Source: Phoenix dactylifera | Lineage: Eukaryota > Streptophyta > Magnoliopsida > Arecales > Arecaceae | NCBI RefSeq assembly: GCF_009389715.1 | Contig: NC_052400.1 | Span: forward strand, 20,801,674 to 20,865,673 | Direction: 5' to 3' | DNA length: 64,000 bases | Shown here: piece after piece, positions 1-11,839 of the stretch | Layout: each line of letters opens with the position of its first letter | Position numbering within the stretch: position 1 is the stretch's first letter | The notes under the pieces: model-generated | Database searches by the model: none | What the model saw: the letters and a program-made list of their open reading frames with translations, nothing else | Told to the model about the DNA's origin: nothing | Made by a program: the position numbers and the translations under genes

Positions 1-102
1 CTTTCCACTTGCCAGAAAAATGTACATATCATGCCACACATCAGCACTAGGAATGAATTCAAGATCATAGTGCTCTTGACCATACAGGATTGTTAATGAC
101 AT
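1..102 (-). CDS. possible partial exon at the left edge, product unknown
   Basis: Read on the minus strand from 102, a frame of 34 codons runs open to the window edge, starting MSLTILYGQEH and ending IFLASGK. The other two frames are broken. An AG immediately precedes the ATG (103-104), so this could be either a start codon or the first codon after a splice acceptor. The composition is protein-like (DLEF, DVWHDMYIFL), but I do not recognise the family. An open frame of this length can arise by chance, so this is a weak call. The continuation would lie left of the window. Confidence 0.3.
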   Translation of the reverse strand, partial: MSLTILYGQEHYDLEFIPSADVWHDMYIFLASGK

Positions 103-1079
103 CTTAGTTATTTCTTGATATAATGAGGCTAGGAAACCTTAGTTGTTATTCAGCAATTCAGCATTTTCATTTATTTCCCTTCTCAATATTCATATTATTA
201 ACAAATTCATGACAACCTTCCTGGATTTATGTTACAAGCAAATTTCCTAAATCAACGACCCATCACACTTCTTAATGTCTTGAGCAAAGTTCATGTTTTT
301 AACACAAATCATGGTAACTATAACAATCTTCTTGGAGCAATTGGTCAGACAACTGGAAACAGAAGATAGGCCAACTCTCCTCTAATGTAAACTATAAGAC
401 AGGTACTTGCAAGCTTAAATATGTTTGCTTATGCTGAGTCCTTATAAGAAAGTAGAGTAAGAAAAGTAGCAGCATCAATTAAATGCTGATGATATATGGG
501 GATGTTCCAAGAGCTTAAGCTTTTCCAGTAAATTGACTGCAGGTGCTTTAACCATGCCCACACAATTGTTATAGCACTTTTCAGTCTCTAGTACAACTAT
601 GCTACATGTCATTTTTTTTATCCAGATACAAGAGCCATTCCTGTTATTAGGAGTTAAAAAGAACAATAAGCATGGGAAGGCATGAGCTAACTTTACCCAA
701 AAGTGCTTTATCCTTTACAAGACACACTTATTAAGTAGAATGCAGTCTTTCTTATGTGGCCAATCATCACAAGAGTTACCCTGTGGGATCCTGTCTCTGT
801 TCTCCCTTCTCTCTTGGAAATTTTGTATGGTGACTCCCGTAGATGTCTTTATACACATTATTTATAACATATCTGTTCTACCAAAAAAAAAAAAGTACAG
901 TGCAGCCTCTATATGCGCTATGCTGGAGGCGGGCTACAAGAGCATCTAATACATACCTACAATAAATGTTTCTTCAAATCTCAACTCAATCATAGATTCT
1001 AGGGAATATATGGCAAACATATAAAAGCTTAAGTGAGAAAATGGTGTATTGCTCAACAATGAATTCCTTATGGATTAGT

Positions 1080-1133
<54 letters not shown>

Positions 1134-1883
1134 CGAGACGTATTTTCTTACTCAATAAGAAAATTATAAAAATCTCAACAGTAGAGATGTTATTAAGGAG
1201 ATATCCAGAAGATGGGTAGCATGTTGCAGGCTTGAATAAGAAAAACCAAAAGAAAGGTACCTAGTCATTAACTGCCACTGCAGCTTTTCTCTATTTCTTT
1301 TCTTCTTTTTTTTTTTTCCTTTTTTTCGACATCTATCATGCCATTGACATTAAGATTCAGGTTTGGCCTCTGAATGTTCTAAAGTGCACAGGTAAACAAC
1401 CTTGTCGCATCCTTGCATGCCTCACTTGAGTCAAGTCTTACATTCACAGAACCTTGCATCATATCTGAAAAAAAAATTGTCCTAAAGGAACCTGCCAGGC
1501 GAGCTTCCGTGATGCTAAGTTTTGGTCCTCTTCATGGCTCGGATTCGCACAACCAGATATGTCCTAAGCAGGGCATGTATCAAGTATTGCTTATGTAGCT
1601 GTGTGTGTGTAAGATCCATAAAATATTACACTCCTCTAGAAGGCAACAGTGGTCCAGGTCACCCAATATCAGCTTTTTCTGAATTTTTTTCAGTTTTTTT
1701 TTTTTTTTTGCATAGAAAGCACGAACAAACCTCAACTAGTAAGTTTTCACAGAAGGCACCATTTCTATCTCTCTTTATGAAGAGAATTTCAACTTCAGAT
1801 GCCCAGTAGTGTATGTGCCCAGTTTTGCTCACGTCACGGAGTGTGTTGTCTAAAATCTATAAAATTTATATTTTTTTTTAATC
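103..1883. other. no gene seen; intergenic or intronic DNA
   Basis: I see no coding feature with family resemblance or a splice-supported frame here. The stretch holds an AG microsatellite, several T-runs (for example around 1304 and 1691) and AT-rich unique-looking sequence. It could be intron or 5' flank of the possible minus-strand exon at the left edge. Confidence 0.4.
1085..1130. repeat. (AG)n microsatellite
   Basis: A perfect AG dinucleotide run of about 23 units, followed by TATCG. A simple repeat with likely length polymorphism. Confidence 0.97.
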
Positions 1884-2073
1884 AAAGTTTGTCATTTCAG
1901 TATCGGATCTCGTATCGGTGCTACACCAGCACAATATAAGTATGGTATGGTATATAATATTTTTAGTATACCGAGTGTCGTACGCCATTCATATCGGATA
2001 TCGATACTGAATCGGTACAGCATGATACGCTCCATACTGCTCAGTTCGGGCGATATGATGTACCTTGCCTCTT
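1884..2073 (+). repeat. GTACC-rich dispersed repeat, copy A
   Basis: About 190 bp rich in GTATCGG, GTACCG and their inverses. It aligns along its length with 17096-17281 and, inverted, with 46857-47026. Shared landmarks are an opening CAA(A/G)G-TT..CATTT-NNGTATCGGA, a central TACCGAGTGTCG, and a closing GTTCGGG-CGATA..GTACC-TTG. This copy is more AT-shifted than copy B. No coding capacity is visible. It could be a MITE or another non-autonomous element. Confidence 0.7.
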
Positions 2074-4300
2074 AGGGGCTCACCCCAAACTGGAAAGTTT
2101 CCTAATGAAATTGGTTTTTTGGTTGCATGGTCCACCTGATAGACCTCAGCTGCTAGGTTCTTGCAGTGGGCTCTATTGCTGTTCTTCATTATAAAAACTT
2201 TGTTCTCCTTCTTTCAGCCCCATCTTGCTACCTATAAAATTAGCGTCAGCCTGATAATTCCGTCTATTAATGGCCAAACACGACATCCAACATTGTCAAG
2301 CACAACTAGACAAAGCTCCAGTCCTAATTGCTGTGGATGATCGTATAATGCCTGACCTTTACCAGCCTGATTCATTTTGCCTGCACTGCCTAGAAAAAGA
2401 ACACACCTCTATATCCCAGGTGTCCCCTATATTCCTCAATAATTAATCTTACCAATTATGAGCAATGCTGCACCTTCTTCTGTTCTCCAAGAATAAAGCC
2501 CCACACCATCTCCCCAGTCCCAGAGCTCTGTAATTGCTTTAGTTTCGATATAGGTACCACTCATTACTGGCATTATATAAGAGATCCGAAATTCACCTAC
2601 TTAACCCATTCACCCAGGCCAATTCCGCACCCATCCATCATCACGTTGTCTCATTTTTCAGATGTGCATGGTTTTGAGGGTCTTGTCACATCTAACCTGT
2701 TAGCAGCAAACCCCCATCTAGAGCCATGCACCCCAGATGAATTCCACCGGTTGTGCATGAGAAAGTTCATTCATTGGTTAACTCCAACTGCAACCTGTAC
2801 TTAAAACAAAGAACTTGCAGCCATGGCAAAGACTTCAGCTGGCATAAGGCCTGATGTTTGTCGAAAGAGGAGGTGATGGGTGCATAAAGCTGGAAGATTT
2901 GAGACTCTAGATCAAGTGTGTGATGACACTGGGGACATCACAAGGGCCAGTTATATACCATGCTAGTGGGGAAGATGCCAGAGCTTGGAACCCTAACAAG
3001 CCTTTTTCCAAAGATGAAGGCGGATTCTGAAAGTAGCAAATCTGAGAGTTTACCAACACAAACAACCAAGTGGAATTAGCAACTGGAGATCTATTGGTGG
3101 TTTGAAGGGAATCGAAGCACTTTGATGTTGGTCATATACTCGATAATTGAAAAACATTTATTCTCGCCATAAAATATGGGAGAAAAATGAGATTATAGTT
3201 TTCAAATTTCACCTACAAAAGAAGCAATATATGGACTTGTGAATAAAGTCTTGATGAATACTCTCTTTTATTAGGAGACAACTATTCCAGTTCTCTTTCA
3301 ACATGGAATGTCTCTAAGCTAAGAGGCCGCCACTTTTAATTCAATGATGAGGTGCTTTCACTTATCTTGATCACTTGATGGCTATGATATAGGAATATTC
3401 AATTTGGAAGAGAGAAATCTTCATCCCGTTGGACCATCCATTGATGAATTGGTCGTACGAAATTGGTTTACCCTAGCTTGTCAATGATAGACGGCAAAAG
3501 TAAGTCATATATTAAATTTTAGATATTGACAATCACTTTGACGTAATATAAAAATGCACTTCATCATTTATAAGAATAGTTGAAACCAATATTATTCTTC
3601 ATGTTTATTATTTTAGTCCATGATGAGATCAAGTTCAACAACAATAATGCTTCGTATTTGTAAGCATAGAGCAATGCGAGGGTGTGCTATGACATCATCA
3701 TATTTATAACATCTTAATTTAGTGATATTGTTAAAAAAATAATTCAAAGAAACCGACATAAGATAAAGCAAAATTGGTGAGGATTGAAGACAAGAAAAAT
3801 ATGAAAAAATAAAACAAAAATAGCAAATCGAACAGATATATGGCATGAATCATTAGAGGTTGAGCAGATCTCGGCATTGATTTTGGCTATGAAGATCAGG
3901 CCAACTCCTCGCATGAACCTGATCTCAACACAAATTTTAACTTTTAATAACGCATTGCATTATAAACTTCGAAGTAAAAAAAAAATATTTATATTGTTTT
4001 TTGAGGGAAGGGGAGGCTGAGCCATCCAATTTATTGGATATGTGAAAGAAGTATATAAGAGAGTCAAAGGAGACAGGGATGGAATGTACCATGCGAAGGC
4101 ATGAGGGGAATAAGTAATAGCCGGTGAGAAAAAGTAGATGAAACAACAGGCAGTATGGTTAGAAGAAGATCGCACCCGGCCGATAGTTAGGAGTTAAATT
4201 CGAAAATGATATCATATTGTAGTATTTTTTGACTCAAAATGAATCTGTAACTGATAAAATCTTGAATTTCCATCAAACTTTCAATCTTGAATAAAAGGAT
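2074..4300. other. no gene seen; AT-rich intergenic DNA
   Basis: Short open frames occur on both strands but none shows a domain, a homologous pattern or splice support. The region ends at the target site duplication of the Copia element. Confidence 0.5.
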
Positions 4301-4305
4301 GAGGT

Positions 4306-4695
4306 TGTTGGAAATCAAGAGGATTCACACTCACAAATTATTCTATGGAAGAAAAGTGGAGAGGATTTTAGGCACACATGAATAACTTGTATTCCACTTA
4401 TTTTTAAAACAACTAGAGTACATGGATATTTATAGGCATCATTAGATGGTCTTTTAACCTTCCTAATTGAATTGGTCATTACACCATTCATAACCCCAAA
4501 TAAATCTCAAATAACTTCCTCTAAATAAATCCCTTATAACTCCATGTAACTCCCACATGACTAAAAACTCAAAAGACATGTAACTCCCACATGACTAAAA
4601 ACCCAAAAGACATGTAACTCCTCACCATACTAATATGCAATTACAAAATAAAACCATAAGTTACTAATATTAAAAAACAAGTTTAATAACCAACA
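4306..4695 (-). repeat. 3' LTR of the Copia element
   Basis: 390 bp, TGTTGG...CCAACA. It contains two adjacent copies of a roughly 33-bp unit (ATGTAACTCCCACATGACTA followed by AAAACNCAAAAGAC) near 4543-4613, also present in the other LTR. The polyprotein stop codon lies inside this LTR at 4683-4685. Confidence 0.97.
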
Positions 4696-7600
4696 CCCTC
4701 CCTTAAACTTGGTTTTGCAACTCCAAGCAAACTCCTTAACTTGCAAAATGTTTCACTCTTGAGGGGCTTAGTGAAAATATCGGCAATTTGATCTTGAGAC
4801 TTCATGTACTTGAGCTTCACTTCCTTCTTAGCCATACATTCTCTAATGAAATGATACTTTGTATCGATATGCTTGCTTCGCTCATGAAACACCGGATTCT
4901 TGGCTAATGCTATTGCTGATTTGTTGTCCACAAAAATCTCCGTTGGCTCTTCTTGTAACATATGAAGCTCCTTCAATAAATACCTTAGCCAAATAGCTTG
5001 ACAAACACAACTTGAGATGGCAACATACTCCGCTTCACAAGTAGAAAGTGTCACAATAGGTTGCTTTTTTGAAGACCATGTAAAAGCCGCACTTCCCATA
5101 AAGAAAACATATCCCGTCGTACTTTTTCTTTCATCCACATCTCCGGCCCAATCACTATCACTATATCCAACAAGTGTGAAGTTATCAACAAATGAATAGA
5201 ATAGGCCATAATTAAGGGTACCTTTGATGTAGCGGAGAATTCTCTTGGCGACCTTCAAATGGGATGAAGTAGGAGCTTCCATATACCGACTAACAAGTCC
5301 AACCCCAAATAGAATATCCGGCCTTGTGCAAGTTAAATATCTTAAACTTCCAACAAGACTTTTGAAGAATGTAGGATCTACCTTTTCTCCATCTTCATAT
5401 CTTGATAATTTGACTCCACATTCCACGGGGGTGCTCACCGGGTTGCTATCATCCATCTTGAACTTTTTGAGAACTTCTTTAGCATAACCTTCTTGAGAGA
5501 TGAACATTCCATCTTCCATTTGCTTCACTTCAATGCCAAGGTAGTAAGCCATAAGGCCAATGTCCGTCATCTCAAACTCTTGAGACATAGCTTGCTTGAA
5601 TTCTTCAAACATAATAGAATTGTTGCCGGTAAAAATCAAGTCATCTACATACAAGCAAACCACAAATATATCTCCATTATCATTGACCTTTGTATAAAGG
5701 GCATGCTCATAAGGACATTTGGTGAACTTGTTGTCTTGGAAATACTTGTCAATTTTGGTATTCCAAGCTCTTGGTGCTTGCTTCAAGCCATACAAGGCTT
5801 TTTTTAATTTCAAAACTTTGTCTTCTTGCCCTTTCACAATATATCCCAAAGGTTGTTTCACATAAACCTCTTCTTCAAGAAAACCATTCAAAAAAGCGGA
5901 CTTCACATCCATTTGATGGATTCTCCAATTATTTTGTGCCGCCAAAGAAATAATTAATCTAGTAGTTTCCAAACGAGCAACGGGTGCAAATACCTCATCA
6001 TAGTCGATCCCAGGCCTTTGGTTGTATCCCTTGACAACAAGTCTTGCCTTGTGCCTCTCGACTTCTCCTCTTGAATTCTTCTTTGCCTTGTACACCCATT
6101 TGATTCCGATTGCCTTTTGCCCTTCTGGAAGAGTAGTGAGCTCCCAAGTTTCATTCTTCTCTATGGCTTTGATTTCTTCATTCATAGCATCTCTCCACTT
6201 CTTGTCTTGAGTTGCTTCTTCAAAGCTTAGAGGTTCACTACCGGCAAAAAGACAAAAAAGTGTTAAATCACTTAATCTTTCCGTTACCTCATCCGTGGCA
6301 TCATATATGTCTTGAAGACTCCTTGTGCCTCTTGGTCCTTCACTTGAGCTTGCCTCACTTGATGATGGAGATGATTGCACTTGAGCAGATGATGGAGGTG
6401 TTGAAGGTGGAGAAGGGGGCTCCGCCTCTTCAAAGAAAGGAAAAAAGTCATACTCTTCTTTTGGAGAATTCCAATTCCATGAACTTGCTTCATCAAATTC
6501 AACATTTCTACTAGTGATGATCTTGTGACTTCTTGGATTGTACAACTTGTAGCCCTTGGACCTTGCATCATAACCGATGAAGACCAATTTTTCACTCTTG
6601 ACATCTAGCTTGGAGCGCTTTTCATCCGGCACATGTGCATAGGCTATGCTTCCAAAAACACGCAAATGATAGACACTTGGTCTTCTTCCACTCCATACTT
6701 CTTGTGGTGTTTGATTTGGCACACTTTTAGTAGGACATCGGTTGGATAAGTACACTGCACAATTAACGGCTTCGGCCCAAAAATCTTTAGGCATATTCTT
6801 GCTTTTTAACATACTCCGAACCATATTAAGGATGGTTCTATTTTTTCTCTCCGCAACCCCATTTTGTTGCGGGGATCTTGGAACCGTTAAAGGATGGTGA
6901 ATTCCATTTTCTTCACAAAATTTTTTGAAAGCATTTGATGTGAACTCACCTCCTCTATCGGATCGTATAGCCTTTATATCAAAACCACTTTGTTTCTCAA
7001 CAAGTGCCTTGAATCTTTTAAATGCTTCAAACACCTCCGATTTTTCTTTAAGAAAATACACCCAAGTTTTCCGGCTAAAGTCATCAATAAATAAGAGAAA
7101 GTACTTGTTCTTACCAAAAGATGGTGGATTGAATGGACCACAAACATCTGAATGAACAAGTTGTAGTGGTTCCCTTGCTCTTGTGCTGGCTTCTTTTGGA
7201 AAGCTTTTTCTTGATTGCTTGCCAAAGAGATATCCTTCACAAAGTTGATTTGGGTGGTCAATAAAGGGCAACCCATTCACTATATCCTTCTTGGCCAATA
7301 ATTCTAGCCCATCAAAATTCAAGTGCCCAAGCCTCAAGTGCCAAAGCCAATTTGGATCTTCAACACAAGCTTTCAAGCATTTAGCAACATCGGTTTGAAG
7401 GTTGAGCAAAAACATGCGGTTTCTTGTCATTTTAACTTTGGCCACCAAACTTCCCTTTTGATCTCTTATCGAAAGACTAAGATCTTTCATTTGAATATCA
7501 TAGCCTTTCTCTAAGAGTTGTCCTAAGCTCAAAATATTATTTTTCATGCTTGGGATATAGAAAACATTAGCAATAAATTGATGATCACCATTTTTCAAGC

Positions 7601-8744
7601 GAATCAAAATTGTACCTTTTCCCTTGATCGATACTTTGGAAGAATCTCCAAAAATCACATTACCACTTGCAGTTTCATCCAACTCCACAAATTTGCTTTT
7701 GTCACCGCACATGTGGTTGCTAGCCGCATTGTCAAGATACCATAAATCATGATCTCCATTTTCTTCTCCTTTGCATGCCAATAACAAAGTTTGCTCCGTC
7801 TCTTCATTTTCAGCATAGTTAGCTTCTTCTTCGATATTTTGAGAAGAACTTCTACACTCCGAAGCAAAATGACCATATTTTTGACAATTATAGCAACGAA
7901 TTCGAGATTTATCATACTTCCCTCCATTTGATCTCGAATTGTTTCCTCTTCCACGTCCTCTTGATTGATACCATTCTTGCTTCTTTTCTTCTTTGTTGGA
8001 TGATCCACGACCACCTCTTCCTCTACCACGTCCATTTCCACGTCCACGACCTCTTTCGCCTTTCCAACTACGATCTTCTTTTTCTTTCAAAGAGACTTTT
8101 GTTTGTAACATTTGCTCTAAAGTCTCTTGCTTCTTGACAACCTTCTCTTCATGAGCTTGTAGTGACCCCATGAGTTGATCGATTGTCATGGAGTCTAGAT
8201 CTTTGGACTCTTCAATGGCTACAACAATAAAATTGAACTTGGGATCCAGTGAACGAAGGATTTTTTCAATAACCCTTGTATCACTCACATTTTCGCCGTA
8301 CCTCCTTAGTTGATTTACGACGGTCAACACCCTTGAAGAGTAATCCGAGATTGATTCGGATTCTTTCATATGTAAGGCTTCAAATTCACCACGCAAAGAT
8401 TGAAGACGAATCTTCTTGACTTTGTCAACTCCTTGATAGGAGTTTTGGAGAATCTCCCAAGTTTGCTTCGAAGAAGTTGCATTAGCAACTCGTTGTAGCA
8501 TGCCATCATCCAAACATTGATGGATGATCATGATGGCCTTCCGATCCTTCTTTCTTGTGGCTTGTAAGGACTCCTTTTGAGCTGGAGTCAAGAAATCTTC
8601 ACTCTCCGATTCCGTGTAGCCTTTGTCAACGATCTCCCACAAATCTTGAGATCCCAAGATTGCCTTCATACGGATACACCAATTTTCATAGTTATCCTTG
8701 GTGAACCGCGGCATAAGAAACGGAAGCATTCCATTTGCCATCAC
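4683..8744 (-). CDS. Copia gag-pol polyprotein (1353 aa)
   Basis: A single uninterrupted frame. Domains in order: Gag N-terminal region with [10 protein letters not shown]; an RGRGRG-rich basic stretch; a CCHC zinc knuckle [14 protein letters not shown] near residue 283; aspartic protease with DNAASNHM near residue 336 (Asp kept, DSG/DTG replaced by DNA); GAG-pre-integrase; integrase with HLRLGH, then Asp, Asp and Glu near 531 (HSDVCGPF), 594 (RSDRGGEF) and 631 (VAERKNR); reverse transcriptase with YVDDL near 1030; and RNase H with SDSDWAGD and [12 protein letters not shown] near the C-terminus. Residue 505 is Tyr where the integrase HHCC finger normally has its second Cys (CEGY instead of CEGC), which may weaken zinc binding. 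The frame ends inside the 3' LTR. I chose the first ATG (MMANGM), 24 bp inside the PBS. Roles: capsid, maturation, integration and reverse transcription. Confidence 0.96.
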   Translation of the reverse strand: MMANGMLPFLMPRFTKDNYENWCIRMKAILGSQDLWEIVDKGYTESESEDFLTPAQKESLQATRKKDRKAIMIIHQCLDDGMLQRVANATSSKQTWEILQNSYQGVDKVKKIRLQSLRGEFEALHMKESESISDYSSRVLTVVNQLRRYGENVSDTRVIEKILRSLDPKFNFIVVAIEESKDLDSMTIDQLMGSLQAHEEKVVKKQETLEQMLQTKVSLKEKEDRSWKGERGRGRGNGRGRGRGGRGSSNKEEKKQEWYQSRGRGRGNNSRSNGGKYDKSRIRCYNCQKYGHFASECRSSSQNIEEEANYAENEETEQTLLLACKGEENGDHDLWYLDNAASNHMCGDKSKFVELDETASGNVIFGDSSKVSIKGKGTILIRLKNGDHQFIANVFYIPSMKNNILSLGQLLEKGYDIQMKDLSLSIRDQKGSLVAKVKMTRNRMFLLNLQTDVAKCLKACVEDPNWLWHLRLGHLNFDGLELLAKKDIVNGLPFIDHPNQLCEGYLFGKQSRKSFPKEASTRAREPLQLVHSDVCGPFNPPSFGKNKYFLLFIDDFSRKTWVYFLKEKSEVFEAFKRFKALVEKQSGFDIKAIRSDRGGEFTSNAFKKFCEENGIHHPLTVPRSPQQNGVAERKNRTILNMVRSMLKSKNMPKDFWAEAVNCAVYLSNRCPTKSVPNQTPQEVWSGRRPSVYHLRVFGSIAYAHVPDEKRSKLDVKSEKLVFIGYDARSKGYKLYNPRSHKIITSRNVEFDEASSWNWNSPKEEYDFFPFFEEAEPPSPPSTPPSSAQVQSSPSSSEASSSEGPRGTRSLQDIYDATDEVTERLSDLTLFCLFAGSEPLSFEEATQDKKWRDAMNEEIKAIEKNETWELTTLPEGQKAIGIKWVYKAKKNSRGEVERHKARLVVKGYNQRPGIDYDEVFAPVARLETTRLIISLAAQNNWRIHQMDVKSAFLNGFLEEEVYVKQPLGYIVKGQEDKVLKLKKALYGLKQAPRAWNTKIDKYFQDNKFTKCPYEHALYTKVNDNGDIFVVCLYVDDLIFTGNNSIMFEEFKQAMSQEFEMTDIGLMAYYLGIEVKQMEDGMFISQEGYAKEVLKKFKMDDSNPVSTPVECGVKLSRYEDGEKVDPTFFKSLVGSLRYLTCTRPDILFGVGLVSRYMEAPTSSHLKVAKRILRYIKGTLNYGLFYSFVDNFTLVGYSDSDWAGDVDERKSTTGYVFFMGSAAFTWSSKKQPIVTLSTCEAEYVAISSCVCQAIWLRYLLKELHMLQEEPTEIFVDNKSAIALAKNPVFHERSKHIDTKYHFIRECMAKKEVKLKYMKSQDQIADIFTKPLKSETFCKLRSLLGVAKPSLREGVGY
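4696..4708 (-). other. polypurine tract of the Copia element
   Basis: On the minus strand the sequence just before the 3' LTR is TTTAAGGGAGGG, purine-rich and abutting the TGTTGG LTR start. This is the expected site of plus-strand DNA priming. Here it also encodes the residues LREG of the polyprotein. Confidence 0.85.
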
Positions 8745-8767
8745 TCTTTCTCACAAGAAAAGTCTTG

Positions 8768-8779
8768 GCTCTGATACCA
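8768..8779 (-). other. primer binding site (tRNA-iMet)
   Basis: On the minus strand this reads TGGTATCAGAGC, the canonical 12-base match to the 3' end of plant initiator methionine tRNA, three bases inside the 5' LTR edge. Confidence 0.95.
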
Positions 8780-8782
8780 GTT

Positions 8783-9172
8783 TGTTGGAAATCAAGAGGA
8801 TTCACACTCACAAATTATTCTATGGAAGAAAAGTGGAGAGGATTTTGGGCACACATGAATAACTTGTATTCCACTTATTTTTAAAACAACTAGAGTACAT
8901 GAATATTTATAGGCATCATTAGATGGTCTTTTAACCTTCCTAATTGAATTGGTCATTACACCATTCATAATCCCAAATAAATCTCAAATAACTTCCTCTA
9001 AATAAATCCCTTATAACTCCATGTAACTCCCACATGACTAAAAACTCAAAAGACATGTAACTCCCACATGACCAAAAACCCAAAAGACATGTAACTCCTC
9101 ACCATACTAATATGCAATTACAAAATAAAACCATAAGTTACTAATATTAAAAAACAAGTTTAATAACCAACA
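8783..9172 (-). repeat. 5' LTR of the Copia element
   Basis: 390 bp, TGTTGG...CCAACA. It matches the 3' LTR except for four transitions. It should carry the element's promoter, reading leftward. Confidence 0.97.
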
Positions 9173-9177
9173 GAGGT

Positions 9178-9667
9178 AAGGAGAGGTGATAGACAGTGGT
9201 GTTCGGGTGGAGGTAGAGGTAGGATAAGGATATGAGGAGGTGGAGGTTTAGGTATGGTGGTAGTGTCAAGTGATGGCCATGTCAACGTACGCGAGAGGGG
9301 TCGATGGTGGTTGTCGGATGGCAACCATTGGTTAGGGGGCGGGATTGGGTTTGAAGGGCTATGCGGTGATGGTGGTAATCAAGCAATGGCCATAGTGGGA
9401 ACAAAGAAGGAAAGGTAGAGGGGCCTAATGGTGGTGGTCCTCAAGCGGTAACGTCAAAAGAGAGGAAGAGGACAAGTTGGAATGGTGGGTAGTAGAGCGG
9501 TAGTTCAGCCGAGAATATGATGGACGGAGGGAGGAGAGAGTGGTAAGCATACTTGGATTGAAACCCAAATGCACAGACATGAGGACCTAGATAACGTATA
9601 AGAAAATGGGGATGGGGAGTCAAGCGGGATAACATGAAATATTATAAGATAGAAGAAACCTTGAGGA
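9178..9667. other. no gene seen; purine-rich GGT/GAG-biased DNA
   Basis: The plus strand is markedly rich in G and A (GGTGG, GAGG, GATGG motifs) and looks low-complexity. Overlapping open frames on the minus strand are a by-product of this composition. This is the right side of the locus interrupted by the Copia insertion. Confidence 0.4.
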
Positions 9668-10250
9668 TTTTTTTTTTTTTTTTTTGGCATAATGGCGGCT
9701 CACATGCGATGGGTGTGGGTGCAGCCAACAATATCAGAAAAAAGAAGAAAACGCGGGGGGTAATTAATACGCAGACATGTGGTCTTCCCAAATAAAACCT
9801 CGAGAGTGGTGAGCTGCGAAGGAAACAACCTAGTAAGCAGCACTATTCGCCTCCATGGAGACATGTATGGCCTGATAGGAACCACACTCATCTAAAAGTC
9901 TACAGATGTCGTGGAGCAACGATCTACTATCAGTACCGCATCCCCGACCCTGAACCCACTTGATAACCGTAGCCGAGTCTTCCTCAAGGAGGATGCGGTC
10001 TAAACCCAGCATATGCCTCCCATAGTTGATATCCTCTCATGCGACTCTGAGCTCCGCACTGACGACAGACGTGTCGAAAATCTGCCGACTCTTTGCCGCT
10101 ATCAGTCTGGCGTCGTGGTCTCTAATAATTTTTTTTTTAGCTTCAAGTTTTGCATCCCAAATGGCCATCCAATTCTTAGTGGGCTTTCTATCCCCATGAT
10201 TCAAAATCTCTACCCTTCCAAAACATTTTATCATGTAAGGAAAGAGCCAA
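9668..10250 (-). mobile_element. 5'-truncated L1-type LINE, RNase H end
   Basis: On the minus strand the fragment reads IRDHDARLIAA, RQIFDTSVVSAELR, then after a stop (TGG to TGA) EDINYGRHMLGLDRILL, EEDSATVIKWVQGRG and LLHDICRLLDECGS. This is the RNase H domain found at the end of plant L1 ORF2. It finishes in an 18-base T-run (9668-9685), which is the poly-A tail on the minus strand. The frame is broken, so this is a dead copy. Its last ~250 bp recur at 60739-60990. Confidence 0.8.
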
Positions 10251-11839
10251 TTTTCAGTGCTTCATAGACACCACAAATTTCACATTTTTTGCCATGTCTC
10301 CGTCGCATGACACCTCATAGGCACAATTAGGGCACACCTGCCAAAAGAGGGGAATGTATTGTCCATCCAACAATAGAGAAGGCAAAAAAAAAAAAAAATC
10401 AAAAATCAAAAATCAAAGGTAGGACATGGATCACCGCATAGGACAGGGATCGGTGCTTTGGAGATCTACCACATCCATGCTTTTTTAGCTTCATGACATT
10501 TTGCACTTCAATGTTGATTCATGTATCTATACTAGAGTTGTGTAATCCAGCCGTCCAAAAAATAAAAAATAAAAAACGAAACTAACAATATCATCCCTTG
10601 CATGATTCCGCTACCTTGCAAAGGCATTGATGCGAATTATAGATTGATAGCCCATAGAAACAGATGCTTTAGTGGGCTTTTGAAATGACGTTGTTTCATT
10701 CCTTAGGTAAATAAGCCATGTCCACATGAATATCTTTTAAGCATTTTTTGCATATCTTTGTAATGAACTATCATCGAACACAATTTACATCTTTGCTAAG
10801 GAAGACGATATATACTTAATAGTGGCCCATCATGGATGCATTAAAAGAAAACGTCTTTCCTTTTTTTTTTTTTGTTGCTACTTATAATGAATTTTTTGGG
10901 TATCAGATATTAATTAATTGCTCGAACTGTAGTTATTCTGTTTTCATCAAAAAAGAAAAAAGAAAAACTGTAGTTAATCTGATTTACAAAATTGATTGCT
11001 ATTTTAGCATACTGATTGTTTGGCATCAAGCTATCAGTCTCTGAGTTCAATCTTGGTGTCACCTGATAAAATAATTCAGAAACTGGCCTTTGAAAACCTT
11101 GATCTAAAACCACACTAGAGCAAACCTTTATGATGGCACGTTTTCACCAAAGCATCTTCCCCGTACAAAGATGCAAGACTTGGGTCCCGCTCTATTTTAA
11201 ATTAATGATGACATTGCTACAAGCATGCGTGGCACGTGCAGCGGCAAGCCGGCATCGGCGGTGCAGGTGGTTGTTCTGCAAGGAGAAAAAGATCCACAAA
11301 GAGGTTATCGGTCGGTCCGTCGGATAATTTTGTACAATCAATCACAAATTGATACAGAAGGATACTTTAATGAACGGTCCAATTCATGAATTCTATAGAA
11401 TATTCAATTCAATCATATAGGAATATTCAAACAAGCCTTACATAGAAACAAGAAATTTTATGAGCTCAATTTTGTGCAATCAATCGATCCGTGTCACCTA
11501 TATTGTCCCTCCAAAACTATCTCCTTTGCTTCTATATTACATCATACCTAAGCCAAAAGAAAACGTGATGCACAAGATCCATGCAAGCAAAAGACTGGTG
11601 TCAATTGCTAAAAATAATAATCCTAAATTATTCGTGAAATGGACGCAATGTATACTAACTACAGGAGGACTCCGAGGGGTGAGTCAGTCCTAGGACTCTG
11701 CGTGGTCCATAGAAATAAACGGAGGTCCGGCTCCTGGCGCTTGTGCGCCCGCTGATGACACGATATCACAAGATACAGTGGATCAAACTGATAAAATTTA
11801 ATTTTTTTGTTAACTTGATGAAAATTTAGAGAATCATTT
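10251..11839. other. no gene seen; intergenic
   Basis: AT-rich sequence with A- and T-runs (near 10386, 10860 and 10950) and only short chance frames on both strands. No element boundaries are visible. Confidence 0.4.

Larger units (their letters stand above)
4301..9177 (-). mobile_element. complete Copia LTR retrotransposon with 5-bp TSD
   Basis: The element proper is 4306-9172 (4867 bp) and is bounded by GAGGT on both sides (4301-4305 and 9173-9177), a perfect 5-bp target duplication. Both LTRs are 390 bp, start TGTTGG and end CCAACA. Going inward on the minus strand from the right (5') LTR there is a tRNA-iMet primer binding site (8768-8779), a single gag-pol frame (8744-4683), a polypurine tract (4708-4696) and the left (3') LTR. 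The domain order protease, integrase, reverse transcriptase, RNase H defines the Copia superfamily. The sequence style is TNT1/Tork-like, which is inference. The LTRs differ at 4 of 390 positions, all transitions, so insertion was recent. Confidence 0.97.
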
